Origin: Crocosphaera sp.
Lineage (GTDB): Bacteria; Cyanobacteriota; Cyanobacteriia; Cyanobacteriales; Microcystaceae
Assembly (NCBI RefSeq): GCF_030064895.1
Contig: NZ_JASJEB010000062.1
Location: 1 to 64,000, forward strand
Direction of reading: 5' to 3'
DNA: 64,000 bases
Under the pieces are notes generated by a model. It ran no database searches. It was given only the letters and a program-made list of their open reading frames with translations, and had not been told where the DNA came from. Below, piece by piece: positions 45,090 to 54,846 of the stretch. The translations under genes and the position numbers were made by a program. Each line of letters opens with the position of its first letter. The first letter of the stretch is position 1.

Positions 45090-45461
45090 TTATTTTTTAT
45101 CTTGATAAGCCATCCCATTTGCTTCTGCATAACGTTCCATAAAACGCATAAACCGATCCCAATGCTCATCTTTTTCGAGATCAAATCCACATCTAACCTC
45201 TTTTAATTCATCCCCTTCATCCCCTCCCCAAATAATTTTTAAAGAAGAAGGTGTAACGCTAATTTCTCCCTCCGAATCAATTAAACGTAAATCACCATAG
45301 GTTTGTGTTGTATAACTTCTAAACCTTTCTAAAGATTTTAAATTCTCAAAAATCATCAATACATTACGGATTCCTGTTTGCTTGCTTCGTCGTAAACTCA
45401 CATTACTTAATTCCTCAGAAATGCCCACAAAAAACTCAATGGAAGGGCTGATATCGCTCAT
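45090..45461 (-). CDS. psb28-2: Psb28-like PSII assembly protein (Psb28-2 type)
   Basis: A 123-residue protein ending in DEHWDRFMRFMERYAEANGM, the strongly conserved Psb28 C-terminus. It also has IEFFVGISEELSNVSLRRSK near the start and LRLIDSEGEISV in the middle. The divergent N-terminal half fits the Psb28-2 paralogue better than Psb28-1. The family acts at PSII assembly intermediates on the cytoplasmic side. Confidence 0.82.
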   Translation of the reverse strand: MSDISPSIEFFVGISEELSNVSLRRSKQTGIRNVLMIFENLKSLERFRSYTTQTYGDLRLIDSEGEISVTPSSLKIIWGGDEGDELKEVRCGFDLEKDEHWDRFMRFMERYAEANGMAYQDKK

Positions 45462-45553
45462 AATTAATTATTTCGATATTTTATTAACAATAGGGATTTT
45501 AAATAAGGAGGAAAGTGAATACTATAAGCCAATTTCCTCCTAATGCTTATGGC

Positions 45554-45667
45554 TTATTCAGCTTCCCCTCCTTGAACTTTAAGAATAAGAAAGCCCCAAG
45601 CTAAGCCAAAAAGAACTAAAACCATTAAAACAACGGCACCATTAAACATCATACTTTCAGCAGTCAT
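45554..45667 (-). CDS. petM: Cytochrome b6f complex subunit PetM (37 aa)
   Basis: The minus strand from ATG 45667 encodes [20 protein letters not shown] then [17 protein letters not shown] and TAA. This is a single-helix small subunit closely matching cyanobacterial PetM (MTAESM...GLAWGF..K.QG). An AGGAG Shine-Dalgarno lies upstream. It stabilises the b6f complex in the thylakoid. Confidence 0.93.
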   Translation of the reverse strand: MTAESMMFNGAVVLMVLVLFGLAWGFLILKVQGGEAE

Positions 45668-45821
45668 TTTTATTCTCCTAATTGAATGGATAAGTATTAA
45701 TAATTACCTGACAGTTTTAGCTTATCATTGAAGTTACCATTACGGTAAAAGTTCATCAATTTCAGCCAAAGTTTGCCCATCATCCTCTAAGTATTGTAGA
45801 ACACCAAGGCACAATCATAAG

Positions 45822-46913
45822 ATGCAATCTTCACACAACCCAAAACCTCAACGTCCCCATTTAGCCTTAACTATGGGCGATCCTGCTAGTATCGGACCAG
45901 AAATTATTCTCAAAGCTTTGTCTGATACCAGTATCACCGAAACTTGTGATCTCACGGTCATCGGAACGCGATCGCTACTTGAGCAAACTTATCGCCAATT
46001 ACACTTACAGGGACAGTCTTTAGCTCATCCGGACAGCTTATCCATCATTGACATTGCTCTCGACCCTAACACCCTTAGTCAAATTATTCCAGGATCGGGG
46101 AATGCAGCAAGTGGGAAGGCTAGTTTTCTCTATTTGGAGACAGCGATCGCCCATACCCTGGAAGGAAAGTTTCAGGGTATTGTGACGGCCTCCATTGCAA
46201 AGTCTTGTTGGAAAGCTGCCGGTTATGATTATCCAGGACAAACAGAAGTATTAGCCCAAAAAGCCAAAATTGAGCGATTTGGGATGTTATTTGTGGGGCG
46301 ATCTCCTTATACGGGTTGGACTTTGCGAAGCTTATTAGTCACCACACATATTCCTCTCAATCAAGTTTCTCAGACATTAACCCCTCAATTAATGTCCCTG
46401 AAGTTGGAGTTATTAATTAATTGTTTGCAGCAAGATTTTGCCCTGAAAAATCCTAAAATTATCATCTCAGGATTAAACCCTCATAGTGGAGAAAATGGAC
46501 AGCTAGGGACAGAAGAAAAAGATTGGTTATGGACCTGGTTAGAAAAAGCAAAAAAGCAGTATCCTCATGTAGAAATAGTTGGTTTAGTTCCCCCTGATAC
46601 TATGTGGGTTAACCCGGCCAAAGCTTGGTATGGAGATCCTTTAAAAACAATTGAAAGCGGTGATTCATCTCCTTTAAACATCAATAATTTAGGGGATGCT
46701 TACTTAGCCTTGTATCACGATCAAGGGTTAATTCCAGTGAAATTAATGGCCTTTGATCAAGCGATCAATACCACCATTGGTTTACCCTTTATCCGTACTT
46801 CTCCCGATCATGGTACTGCCTTTGATATTGCTGGAAAAGGTATTGCTAGGGAAACCAGTCTTAAAGCAGCCATCCGCTTAGCTGTTGAGTTAAGCCAACA
46901 AAGATTAATATAA
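45822..46913 (+). CDS. pdxA: 4-hydroxythreonine-4-phosphate dehydrogenase
   Basis: This 363-residue enzyme of the DXP-dependent pyridoxal phosphate pathway has [18 protein letters not shown] at the start (usually MGDPAGIGPE, here Ser). Metal-binding histidines are in [21 protein letters not shown] and [11 protein letters not shown], and [11 protein letters not shown] is near the end. The length is slightly above the usual 330. Confidence 0.94.
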   Translation: MQSSHNPKPQRPHLALTMGDPASIGPEIILKALSDTSITETCDLTVIGTRSLLEQTYRQLHLQGQSLAHPDSLSIIDIALDPNTLSQIIPGSGNAASGKASFLYLETAIAHTLEGKFQGIVTASIAKSCWKAAGYDYPGQTEVLAQKAKIERFGMLFVGRSPYTGWTLRSLLVTTHIPLNQVSQTLTPQLMSLKLELLINCLQQDFALKNPKIIISGLNPHSGENGQLGTEEKDWLWTWLEKAKKQYPHVEIVGLVPPDTMWVNPAKAWYGDPLKTIESGDSSPLNINNLGDAYLALYHDQGLIPVKLMAFDQAINTTIGLPFIRTSPDHGTAFDIAGKGIARETSLKAAIRLAVELSQQRLI

Positions 46914-46949
46914 ATTTACGTAAGTAGAATGTTAGAGAAACACATCTAA

Positions 46950-46965
46950 GGTGATCAAGATCACC
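46950..46965. promoter_or_regulatory. Perfect palindrome GGTGATC-AA-GATCACC
   Basis: A 7-2-7 inverted repeat lies 37 bases after pdxA and 116 bases before the FHA-GGDEF-EAL start. There is no T-run, so an operator is more likely than a terminator. No regulator is identified. Confidence 0.45.
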
Positions 46966-47080
46966 GTTTCAGTAGGATTTAGATCAGTGGAAATTACAGA
47001 TTAATCATTCATAATTAAGGACAAGTTTATGAAGTGATTCAGATAATTACATCGTTCTTCCGCTACTCTTGAATCTTATT

Positions 47081-49198
47081 ATGATACATTCTACAGAAAA
47101 GAAACAAAATATACAACATATATTGGCCTTTAATTTAACCAGTGGGCAACGAGTATTTTATCTGGAAGAACCAGAATATTGTATTGGAAGATATTCTAAA
47201 AATTCTATTTTTATCAATGCCGAAGGAATTTCTAGACAACACGCCACCTTGATCAAAAAGCAGAAAAAAAATGCTCCCTTTTCTTATATTTTAATTGATG
47301 GCAATAATCAAGGAGATAAAAGTACAAATGGACTTATGGTTAATGGGGAAATAATTGAAGAAGTGGAACTCAAACATGGAGACACGATTCATTTTACTAG
47401 AGATGTGAAAGCCCATTATTATATTATTGATAACAGGAGTCAAGAGTTTATTGATAAATTGAAACCCAAGGTCTTTTCAAATGCTATTTATCCGAAAAAT
47501 AATACCCTTTCTTCCGATACACAAATTGTACAAAGTACCGCAAAAAAACCAAGCTTATCAGAAATAAAAAATCTAGCTTCTGTTGTAGAGTTGAGTCCTA
47601 TTCCGATTGTTGAAATTAATTATCAAGGGACTATTACTTATCTTAATCCTTCTGCTAATTTAAAATTTCCCAACTTACAAAAAGCGCAACTTGAACATCC
47701 TTTATTGAAAGGATTAATTGAAAAACAAAATTATAAAAATGGCAGTCTAGTGATTCGAGAATTTGATATAGAAAACCAAAGTTTTGAACAACATATTCAT
47801 TATTTAGCACAAGAACAACTGATCAGAAGCTATATCTTTGATATCACCCAGCGCAAACAAGCAGAAAATAACTTAAAGTATCATGCTTTTCACGATAATT
47901 TAACAGGACTACCCAACCGCAGTTCTTTTAATCAAAAGATTTCTTTAATATCTCAAAATAGCCAAAGATATCAAAAATTATTTGCTATTTTATTTCTTGA
48001 TATTGATAATTTTAAAAATATTAATGACACATTAGGTCATAACATCGGTGATCATATTTTACAATATTTTGCACAACGTTTAAGCTCTCAAGCCCGAAAA
48101 AGTGATTTTGTTTGTCGTTGGGGAGGAGATGAATTTGTAGTGCTTCTTACAGAGATTAAAAGTCCCGATCAAGCAGCTAAATTTTCCCAAAGATTGCTAA
48201 AAAGTTTTGAATATCCTTTACAAATAGAAGGGCATGAAATATATCTTAAATGTAGTGTAGGAATTGCCATTTATCCCGAAGATGGAAAGGATGTAGAAAT
48301 ACTGATCAAAAATGCTGATTCTGCTTTATATCGTACCAAAGAATATGGGCGAAATCATTATCAATTTTATAACCCACAAATGAGTGTAGAAATTGCCGAG
48401 AATTTTACCCTAGAAAACCAGCTTCATCAAGCTATAAAAAATGGTGAACTCATTCTACATTATCAACCCCAAATTAATATTAAAACAGGTGAAATTTACG
48501 GTTTAGAGGCATTAATTCGCTGGAAAAATCCTCAACTGGGTTTAATTAGACCAAATAAATTTATACCTCTAGCAGAAAAAACAGGGTTAATTTTACCCAT
48601 GGGTGAATGGGTACTAAAAACTGCTTGTCAACAAAATAAAAAATGGCAACAAATGGGTTTACCACCTGTAAGAATTTCAGTTAATCTATCCGCACAACAA
48701 TTACAACAACCTAACCTACTTGAAACCGTAGAAAGTACCTTAGAAGCTGTCGGATTAGACCCCCAATGGTTAGAGTTAGAAGTAACTGAATCTATGTTGA
48801 TGAAAAATACAAAATTAGCAAAGAAAACCCTAGATGAATTAAGGCAAATGGGAGTTTATATTTCTATGGATGACTTCGGGACAGGATATTCATCTTTAGG
48901 TTACTTAAAAAAATTCCCCTTTGACACCCTGAAAATTGATCAAAGTTTTGTGAAAGAACTTAATCAAAGTTCTGAAGATGTGTCTATTATTTCTGCTATT
49001 ATGACCTTGAGTCGTGGCTTTAATATGAGAGTTATTGCTGAGGGAGTAGAGAATAAAGAACAGTTAAAACTCCTTCGAGAATTAGATTGTGAAGAAATGC
49101 AAGGATATTTATTTAGTCCTCCTTTAAACGCAGAAGATATACTAAACTATCTACTAAGTTTTAAAGAACAAAAAAATTTAATTTTTGCTTTACCCTAA
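47081..49198 (+). CDS. FHA-GGDEF-EAL signalling protein, complete motifs
   Basis: A 705-residue protein. An FHA domain (about 10-115; CIGRYSKNSIFI, ISRQHATLI, STNGLMVNG) would bind phosphothreonine. A PAS-like segment (about 155-255) follows, then GGDEF (about 270-430; RWGGDEFVVLL) and EAL (about 445-700; LEALIRW, SVNLSAQQL, EVTES, DDFGTGYSSL, KIDQSF, IAEGVE). Both c-di-GMP catalytic sites look intact. ATG 47081 is preferred over TTG 47069. With Ser/Thr kinases in the same genome, phospho-dependent control is plausible. Confidence 0.9.
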   Translation: MIHSTEKKQNIQHILAFNLTSGQRVFYLEEPEYCIGRYSKNSIFINAEGISRQHATLIKKQKKNAPFSYILIDGNNQGDKSTNGLMVNGEIIEEVELKHGDTIHFTRDVKAHYYIIDNRSQEFIDKLKPKVFSNAIYPKNNTLSSDTQIVQSTAKKPSLSEIKNLASVVELSPIPIVEINYQGTITYLNPSANLKFPNLQKAQLEHPLLKGLIEKQNYKNGSLVIREFDIENQSFEQHIHYLAQEQLIRSYIFDITQRKQAENNLKYHAFHDNLTGLPNRSSFNQKISLISQNSQRYQKLFAILFLDIDNFKNINDTLGHNIGDHILQYFAQRLSSQARKSDFVCRWGGDEFVVLLTEIKSPDQAAKFSQRLLKSFEYPLQIEGHEIYLKCSVGIAIYPEDGKDVEILIKNADSALYRTKEYGRNHYQFYNPQMSVEIAENFTLENQLHQAIKNGELILHYQPQINIKTGEIYGLEALIRWKNPQLGLIRPNKFIPLAEKTGLILPMGEWVLKTACQQNKKWQQMGLPPVRISVNLSAQQLQQPNLLETVESTLEAVGLDPQWLELEVTESMLMKNTKLAKKTLDELRQMGVYISMDDFGTGYSSLGYLKKFPFDTLKIDQSFVKELNQSSEDVSIISAIMTLSRGFNMRVIAEGVENKEQLKLLRELDCEEMQGYLFSPPLNAEDILNYLLSFKEQKNLIFALP

Positions 49199-49252
49199 CC
49201 ATTTAAGAGATTGTAATTGAACTTTTGCTAAAACCGATCATCTCTAAACATT

Positions 49253-51067
49253 ATGAACACTCATGTAAATCATTCTCACGAAAACCGCCACCTACTCGTT
49301 ATTGAAGATAAAAAGTATCGTCAAACTCTTTCTTTAGAAGAAGAAACCTATTCCATTGGCAGACATACAAGCAATTCTATTGTTATTCATTCCCAACAAG
49401 CTTCCCGTCGTCATAGTACCTTAATGAGACGAAAACATAGCTATACTAATAGTTATTCCTACTGGATTATTGACGGGGATTTAAATGGTCATAAAAGTCG
49501 TAATGGGATTTATGTCAATGGAGAAAAATGCTTAATCAAAGAGTTAAAAAATGGAGACTTAATTAACTTTGGATGTGAAGTCAATGCCACCTATTATGCT
49601 AGTCATGAATGGTCTAATACAATCATCAATGTTGTTCAAAGTAAACCCCAACCATTATCTAATAATTCCTCTGTAGTTAATAGTCCATATACCTCATCAC
49701 AACCTCATATCAATTTTAATACTGATTCTCAACCTCTTAATCCTAAAGATACACTTCAAGCACAAGAATATCAAGATCCGTTAACTAAATTACCTAATAG
49801 AATTTTATTTCAACAATACTTGTTAAATTCTCTGAAAAATGCTCAGCAATATCATACACTAATGGCAGTAGTTTTATTAGATATTAATCATTTTAGAGCC
49901 ATTAATAAAAATTGGGGTTATCCTGTGGGTGATAAAATTTTAGTAGAAGTAGCTAAAAGACTTAAATCAAGTTTAAGAGGAAGTGATATTGTTAGCCGTT
50001 GGGTAGATGATAAATTTATGATTTTATTACCAAAAATTAGCCAGGTAGATGATCTTGAAAAAATAACGCAGAGACTTCTAAAAAATATTGGTGAGTCCTT
50101 ACAATTCTCAGAAAAACTCTTACACTTAGAATATAGTATAGGTTCTGCTATTTATCCTCAAGATGCTCAAGATGTCAAAACCCTTCTACGACAAGCAGAA
50201 GTGAGGTTAGTAAATCATAAAAAAGAGATGCGATCGCAGGATAAAAAATCTCATTTGACAATTGATCCCAAAGCCTCTAAATTATTAAAAGCGAAAACGG
50301 CACTAGAAGAAGCTTTAAACCGTCAAGAATTAGAACTTTATTATCAACCTCAAATCAAAATAAACACAGGAGAGATTTCAGGATTTGAAGCATTAATTCG
50401 TTGGAATCATCCAGAATTAGGTCAAATTAATCCGAAAAAATTTATACCTGTTGCTGAACAAACTGATTCAATTCTATCCATAGGTGAATGGGTTTTAAAA
50501 GAAGCCTGTCGTCAAAATCGTGCTTGGCAGGATATGGGTTTACCTCATTTGAGAATGTCCGTTAATTTGTCGCCTTTACAATTAAAAGATACTAATTTTT
50601 TCAACATAGTTGAAAGCATATTAAGGGAAACAAAACTAGATCCTCAGTGGCTAGAATTAGAGATAACAGAAAAAGCAATTCTAGCTAATACAGAACTAGC
50701 GCATAAGGTTTTGCAAAATTTAAGACAATTAGGAATTCATTTATCTATGGATGATTTCGGCACTGGTTATTCTTGTATTAATCATCTTCCCCAATTTCCT
50801 TTTGGTACCTTAAAAATTGATCAATCTTGTGTTCAAGAAATAACAGATAAACCAGCAAATATTGCTATTATTTCGGCGGCTGTTGCCTTAGGAAACAGTT
50901 TAAATTTACGAGTAATTGCGGAAGGAGTTGAAACTCACAAACAACTAAATTTATTGGAAAATTTAGATTGTCGAGAAGCCCAAGGATATTTATTAAGTCA
51001 ACCCTTAAATTATCAAAAAGCAACCCAATTCTTAGAAATTTATCGAGACCAGAAGGTTCCTTGTTAA
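49253..51067 (+). CDS. FHA-GGDEF-EAL signalling protein with degenerate GGDEF
   Basis: A 604-residue paralogue of its neighbour. FHA (about 10-120; SIGRHTSNSIVI, ASRRHSTLM) is followed by a shorter linker without clear PAS. The GGDEF domain's active-site motif reads RWVDDKFMILL, so it should not synthesise c-di-GMP. The EAL domain (about 345-595; FEALIRW, EITEK, DDFGTGYSC, KIDQS, IAEGVE, EAQGYL) has its catalytic residues. It is probably a phosphodiesterase or sensor. It starts 54 bases after its partner. Confidence 0.9.
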   Translation: MNTHVNHSHENRHLLVIEDKKYRQTLSLEEETYSIGRHTSNSIVIHSQQASRRHSTLMRRKHSYTNSYSYWIIDGDLNGHKSRNGIYVNGEKCLIKELKNGDLINFGCEVNATYYASHEWSNTIINVVQSKPQPLSNNSSVVNSPYTSSQPHINFNTDSQPLNPKDTLQAQEYQDPLTKLPNRILFQQYLLNSLKNAQQYHTLMAVVLLDINHFRAINKNWGYPVGDKILVEVAKRLKSSLRGSDIVSRWVDDKFMILLPKISQVDDLEKITQRLLKNIGESLQFSEKLLHLEYSIGSAIYPQDAQDVKTLLRQAEVRLVNHKKEMRSQDKKSHLTIDPKASKLLKAKTALEEALNRQELELYYQPQIKINTGEISGFEALIRWNHPELGQINPKKFIPVAEQTDSILSIGEWVLKEACRQNRAWQDMGLPHLRMSVNLSPLQLKDTNFFNIVESILRETKLDPQWLELEITEKAILANTELAHKVLQNLRQLGIHLSMDDFGTGYSCINHLPQFPFGTLKIDQSCVQEITDKPANIAIISAAVALGNSLNLRVIAEGVETHKQLNLLENLDCREAQGYLLSQPLNYQKATQFLEIYRDQKVPC

Positions 51068-51150
51068 TTTTGATAAAATGGTAACATAGCCTTTTAGGCT
51101 GCGATCAGCAGTCTACTGGTGTTATATTATTGACGACTCAAATGTAAACC

Positions 51151-52599
51151 ATGTCTGAAGCAAGCGATAATAATTCTTGGAACTTTCCAGACTTAGACGA
51201 AGCGTTAGTGAATTTTGATGAAATTCAAGAACAATTAAACTATCAACAAGCACAAGATAGTCTCAGAAATTTAGTTAACCATTTAGATTTAACTAATAGG
51301 GAACAAATTGGCTTAGAAAGTGAGTTAAAGAACCTAACAGAGATGTTAGAAAAATTGGAATGTTCTCTGGTACAAATCGTTGCTTTTGGTATGGTAGGAA
51401 GGGGTAAATCTTCGCTTTTAAATGCCTTAATAGGAAAAAATATTTTTAAAACAGGGCCTTTACACGGAGTGACTCAAACTATTGATGCAGCAGACTGGAA
51501 ACTACAAGAAGATGAGCAAATAAAAGGGTTACAAACAGTAGCATTATCTGGGTGGGGACAGTCTCAAATACAGTTAATTGATACCCCGGGAATTGATGAA
51601 GTGGATGGAGAAAGTAGGGAAATGTTAGCCCATGATATGGCTAAACAAGTAGACTTAATTCTCTTTGTTATTTCCGGGGATATGACTAAAGTAGAATTTG
51701 AGGCTTTATCGCGGTTACGATCAGTAGGAAAACCGATTATTTTAATTTTTAATAAAATTGACCAATACCCAGAAATTGATCGCTTAGCTATTTATGAAAA
51801 AATACGGGATGAACGGGTTAAAGAGTTGCTTTCCCCAGATGAAATTGTTATGGTTGCTGCTGCCCCTTTAATCACAGAAATTAGTCAAGATGAACAAGGA
51901 AATTTAAAACAGAAAAGAAGTAGAGGAAAGCCAAAAATAGAGAGTTTAAAGTTAAAAATATTAGAAATTTTACATCGGGAAGGTAAGTCTTTGGTCGCGC
52001 TTAATACAATGTTATACGCCGATGAAGTTAATGAGCAAATCGTAGCTCGTAAATTACAAATTAGGGAAAAAGCAGCTAACCAATTAATTTACAAAGCAGT
52101 GATGATCAAAGCCATGGCTGTTGCTTTAAACCCCGTTACAGTAGTCGATTTATTCACAGGGGCAGTGGTAGATGTAGCCATGATTTTGTCCTTGTCCAAT
52201 CTCTATGGTATTGCCATGACCCAACAAGCAGCGATCGCCCTTTTGCAAAAAATTGGGGTGAGTATGGGTGGTATTAGTGCCACCGAGTTTCTCACCTCCT
52301 TGGGGTTGAGTTCCCTCAAAGGAATGTTAGGGTTGATGGTTCCCACAACCGCAGGGTTGTCTTTGCTTCCTTATGTTTCCATTGCCATTACCCAAGGTAG
52401 TGTGGCCGGGGTGTCTTGTTATGCTATTGGCCAGGTAACTAAACGTTATTTAGCCAATGGGGCAGCCTGGGGACCAGAAGGACCAAAAACAGTGGTGAAG
52501 CAGATTTTACTATCTTTGGATAAAACTTCGATTTTGAATCGCATTAAGTGGGAGTTGGGGGCTAAGTTGAAGCGAGATCAGGGTTTTAAGGTTATGTAG
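51151..52599 (+). CDS. Era-like GTPase with C-terminal DUF697
   Basis: A 482-residue protein. An N-terminal helical part (about 1-75) is followed by a GTPase domain: GMVGRGKSSLLNAL (G1), IDTPGIDEVDGE (G3), IFNKIDQ (G4). The C-terminal hydrophobic DUF697 region (about 305-465) associates with membranes. The family is linked to membrane remodelling or chloroplast-envelope-like functions in cyanobacteria; the exact role is unknown. Confidence 0.85.
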   Translation: MSEASDNNSWNFPDLDEALVNFDEIQEQLNYQQAQDSLRNLVNHLDLTNREQIGLESELKNLTEMLEKLECSLVQIVAFGMVGRGKSSLLNALIGKNIFKTGPLHGVTQTIDAADWKLQEDEQIKGLQTVALSGWGQSQIQLIDTPGIDEVDGESREMLAHDMAKQVDLILFVISGDMTKVEFEALSRLRSVGKPIILIFNKIDQYPEIDRLAIYEKIRDERVKELLSPDEIVMVAAAPLITEISQDEQGNLKQKRSRGKPKIESLKLKILEILHREGKSLVALNTMLYADEVNEQIVARKLQIREKAANQLIYKAVMIKAMAVALNPVTVVDLFTGAVVDVAMILSLSNLYGIAMTQQAAIALLQKIGVSMGGISATEFLTSLGLSSLKGMLGLMVPTTAGLSLLPYVSIAITQGSVAGVSCYAIGQVTKRYLANGAAWGPEGPKTVVKQILLSLDKTSILNRIKWELGAKLKRDQGFKVM

Positions 52600-52978
52600 T
52601 GATAGGGCGTGTGGGAAGTGTGGGAAGTGTGGGGAGTGTGGGAAGAATATTAGTCTAACCATAAGAGCAACTTTTGCTAAGCATTAAGAAAATTTACAAA
52701 AAGGGACTTGACGAATCCTTAAAATTTGCTGTACTCTTCTATAGTAATTAGACTATGATTTATTTAAAACAAATAGAAGTTAGTCTATAACGTTATCAGC
52801 AACAGACTTCTCGCTCTGTTGAGGGTGTAAGTACGGGATTCATAAGAGTCTTGACCCTTTGCCCCCTCATCCATAAAGTAACTTTTGTCTGTAAATTTAC
52901 GGAGATGTCTTAGCAAAAGGCACTAAGCACATAAAATCAAAAAATGAGAAAATTCTAAGCAAAACTTAACATTTAGTC
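52600..52978 (+). promoter_or_regulatory. bicA upstream region with nonamer repeat and inverted repeats
   Basis: Four GTGTGGGAA-type nonamers lie at 52609-52644, the reverse complement of the CTTCCCACA family. A spaced inverted repeat TAGACTA (52749-52755) / TAGTCTA (52781-52787) and a hairpin CAACAGA/TCTGTTG (52800-52821) follow. LysR-type regulators control bicA-like genes in related species, and the spaced repeat could be their site; that is inferred. No gene is present. Confidence 0.5.
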
Positions 52979-54739
52979 ATGCAAATAACAAATCGTATTC
53001 ATTTTAGAAATGTCAAGGGGGATATATTCGGCGGGGTAACCGCAGCCGTGATCGCCCTTCCCATGGCCCTAGCTTTCGGGGTGGCCTCTGGTGCCGGTCC
53101 TGCTGCTGGTTTATGGGGTGCAGTGTTAATTGGTTTTTTCGCTGCTTTATTTGGCGGAACTCCAACCCTCATATCTGAACCCACTGGTCCAATGACGGTG
53201 GTAATGACGGCGGTTATCACAAAATTAACCGCAGACAACCCTGAAAACGGTCTAGCGATGGCTTTTACCGTGGTCATGATCGCAGGGATCTTTCAGGTTA
53301 TTCTCGGTGTGTTGAAACTAGGTAAATATATTACCTTAATGCCTTATACGGTAATTTCTGGCTTTATGTCGGGTATTGGACTGATTTTAATTATTTTACA
53401 ATTCGGTCCATTACTGGGAACAGCTAACCCCAAAGGTGGGGTAATAGCAGCCCTACAAAATGCCCCCAATGTCTTGAGTAGTCTCAATATGAATATCGGT
53501 GAGGCTATTTTAGGGTTGTTAGCGGTAGCAGTATTATTTTTAATGCCCTCGAAACTGAAGAAAGTTGTTCCTCCTCAGTTAGTAGCTTTGATTGGTTGTA
53601 CTTTAATTTCAATCTTTTTCTTTGGCAACGCTGAGATTAAAACCATCCCTGAGTTTAGTGCGGGACTTCCTTCTTTAGTTATGCCAACCTTTAGCGCAGA
53701 TCAAGTACAAATCATGATTGTAGATGGTTTAGTGTTAGGGATGTTGGGATGTATCGACGCATTATTAACCGCAGTTATCGCTGATAGTTTAACCCAAACG
53801 CAACACAACTCTGATAAAGAATTAATCGGTCAAGGTATTGGTAACTTAGTCTCTGGTTTATGCGGTGGTTTACCCGGTGCTGGTGCAACTATGGGAACCG
53901 TCGTTAATATTCAAGCTGGGGGACGCACTGCCCTATCTGGTTTATCTCGTGCTTTCATCTTATTAGTTGTGGTGCTTTGGGCTGCCCCTTTAACCCAAAA
54001 TATTCCTTTAGCGGTGTTAGCTGGTATTGCCTTTAAGGTGGGTATCGATATTATTGACTGGAAGTTTCTCCAACGCGCTCATAAACTTTCTTGGAAAGCA
54101 GCGGCCATTATGTATGGGGTAATGTTGCTCACTGTCTTCTACGACTTAATTACTGCTGTTGGTTTAGGGGTATTTGTTGCGAATGTTTTAACCATTCAAA
54201 AATTAGCCAATATTCAAGCCGATCGCGTCAAAGCTATTGACACCCATGAAGATGATCGTCTGGCTAATCAAGAAGCTAAATACTTAATGAAAGAAGCCAA
54301 TGGACGCATTTTATTACTTGACTTAGGTGGTCCTATGAGTTTCGGTGCTTCTAAGGCCATTACCCAACGTCAGAATATCTTAGATAACTACGAAATGTTG
54401 GTCATTGACTTAACTCATGTGCCTTTATTGGGTGTCACTGCTACCTTAGCCCTTGAGAAAACGATCGATGACGCTTATGCTAAAGGTTTAGAAGTTTATA
54501 TTGTCGGTGGGGAAGGCAAACTCAAAGAAAGACTGCAAAAATTCGATATTTTGGATCGGGTTCCTCACAAAAACCGTGTTCAAACCCGTGTTGCAGCTTT
54601 ACAGTTAGCCGTGGCCAGTCTGAATGGAGACACCATCGAACAAATTGACAAAAATATGGGAATGAATGCTTCTTATTTCCCTGAAGATAATACTAACCCA
54701 TCTAATGGGTCTAGTTATAGCGATCCCATTTCTAAGTAG
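52979..54739 (+). CDS. bicA: Na+-dependent bicarbonate transporter, SulP family
   Basis: A 586-residue SulP protein. About 12-14 membrane segments occupy residues 15-425, and a cytosolic STAS domain follows at about 440-550 (GRILLLDLGGPMSFGASKAI, IDLTHVPLLGVTATLALEKT). The opening, QITNRIHFRNVKGDIFGGVT and AAVIALPMALAFGVASGAGP, and the PTLISEPTGPMTVVMTAVIT segment match BicA closely. It imports HCO3- with Na+ for the CO2-concentrating mechanism. The next gene is a Na+/H+ antiporter. Confidence 0.9.
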   Translation: MQITNRIHFRNVKGDIFGGVTAAVIALPMALAFGVASGAGPAAGLWGAVLIGFFAALFGGTPTLISEPTGPMTVVMTAVITKLTADNPENGLAMAFTVVMIAGIFQVILGVLKLGKYITLMPYTVISGFMSGIGLILIILQFGPLLGTANPKGGVIAALQNAPNVLSSLNMNIGEAILGLLAVAVLFLMPSKLKKVVPPQLVALIGCTLISIFFFGNAEIKTIPEFSAGLPSLVMPTFSADQVQIMIVDGLVLGMLGCIDALLTAVIADSLTQTQHNSDKELIGQGIGNLVSGLCGGLPGAGATMGTVVNIQAGGRTALSGLSRAFILLVVVLWAAPLTQNIPLAVLAGIAFKVGIDIIDWKFLQRAHKLSWKAAAIMYGVMLLTVFYDLITAVGLGVFVANVLTIQKLANIQADRVKAIDTHEDDRLANQEAKYLMKEANGRILLLDLGGPMSFGASKAITQRQNILDNYEMLVIDLTHVPLLGVTATLALEKTIDDAYAKGLEVYIVGGEGKLKERLQKFDILDRVPHKNRVQTRVAALQLAVASLNGDTIEQIDKNMGMNASYFPEDNTNPSNGSSYSDPISK

Positions 54740-54813
54740 ATAAGGCAGGGGGAGCAGAGGAAGCAGAGGAGGAAAATGTAAATATTCTTCCCATACTCCG
54801 CACACTCCCCACA
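54740..54813. repeat. GGGAGCAGAGG and CTTCCCACA-type repeats
   Basis: A purine-rich GGGGGAGCAGAGGAAGCAGA run is followed by AATATT and then CTTCCCATA, CTCCGCACA, CTCCCCACA (54787-54813). It is the same composite repeat as at 1739-1838. Confidence 0.75.
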
Positions 54814-54846
54814 CTTTTCTCAAAATTGTCCACTTATTAAAAAATT

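Noticed and set aside
45738-45820. Minus-strand stretch reading [20 protein letters not shown] upstream of pdxA
   Set aside because: It looks like the end of a small antitoxin-type gene but has a stop before it and no start; too short to name.
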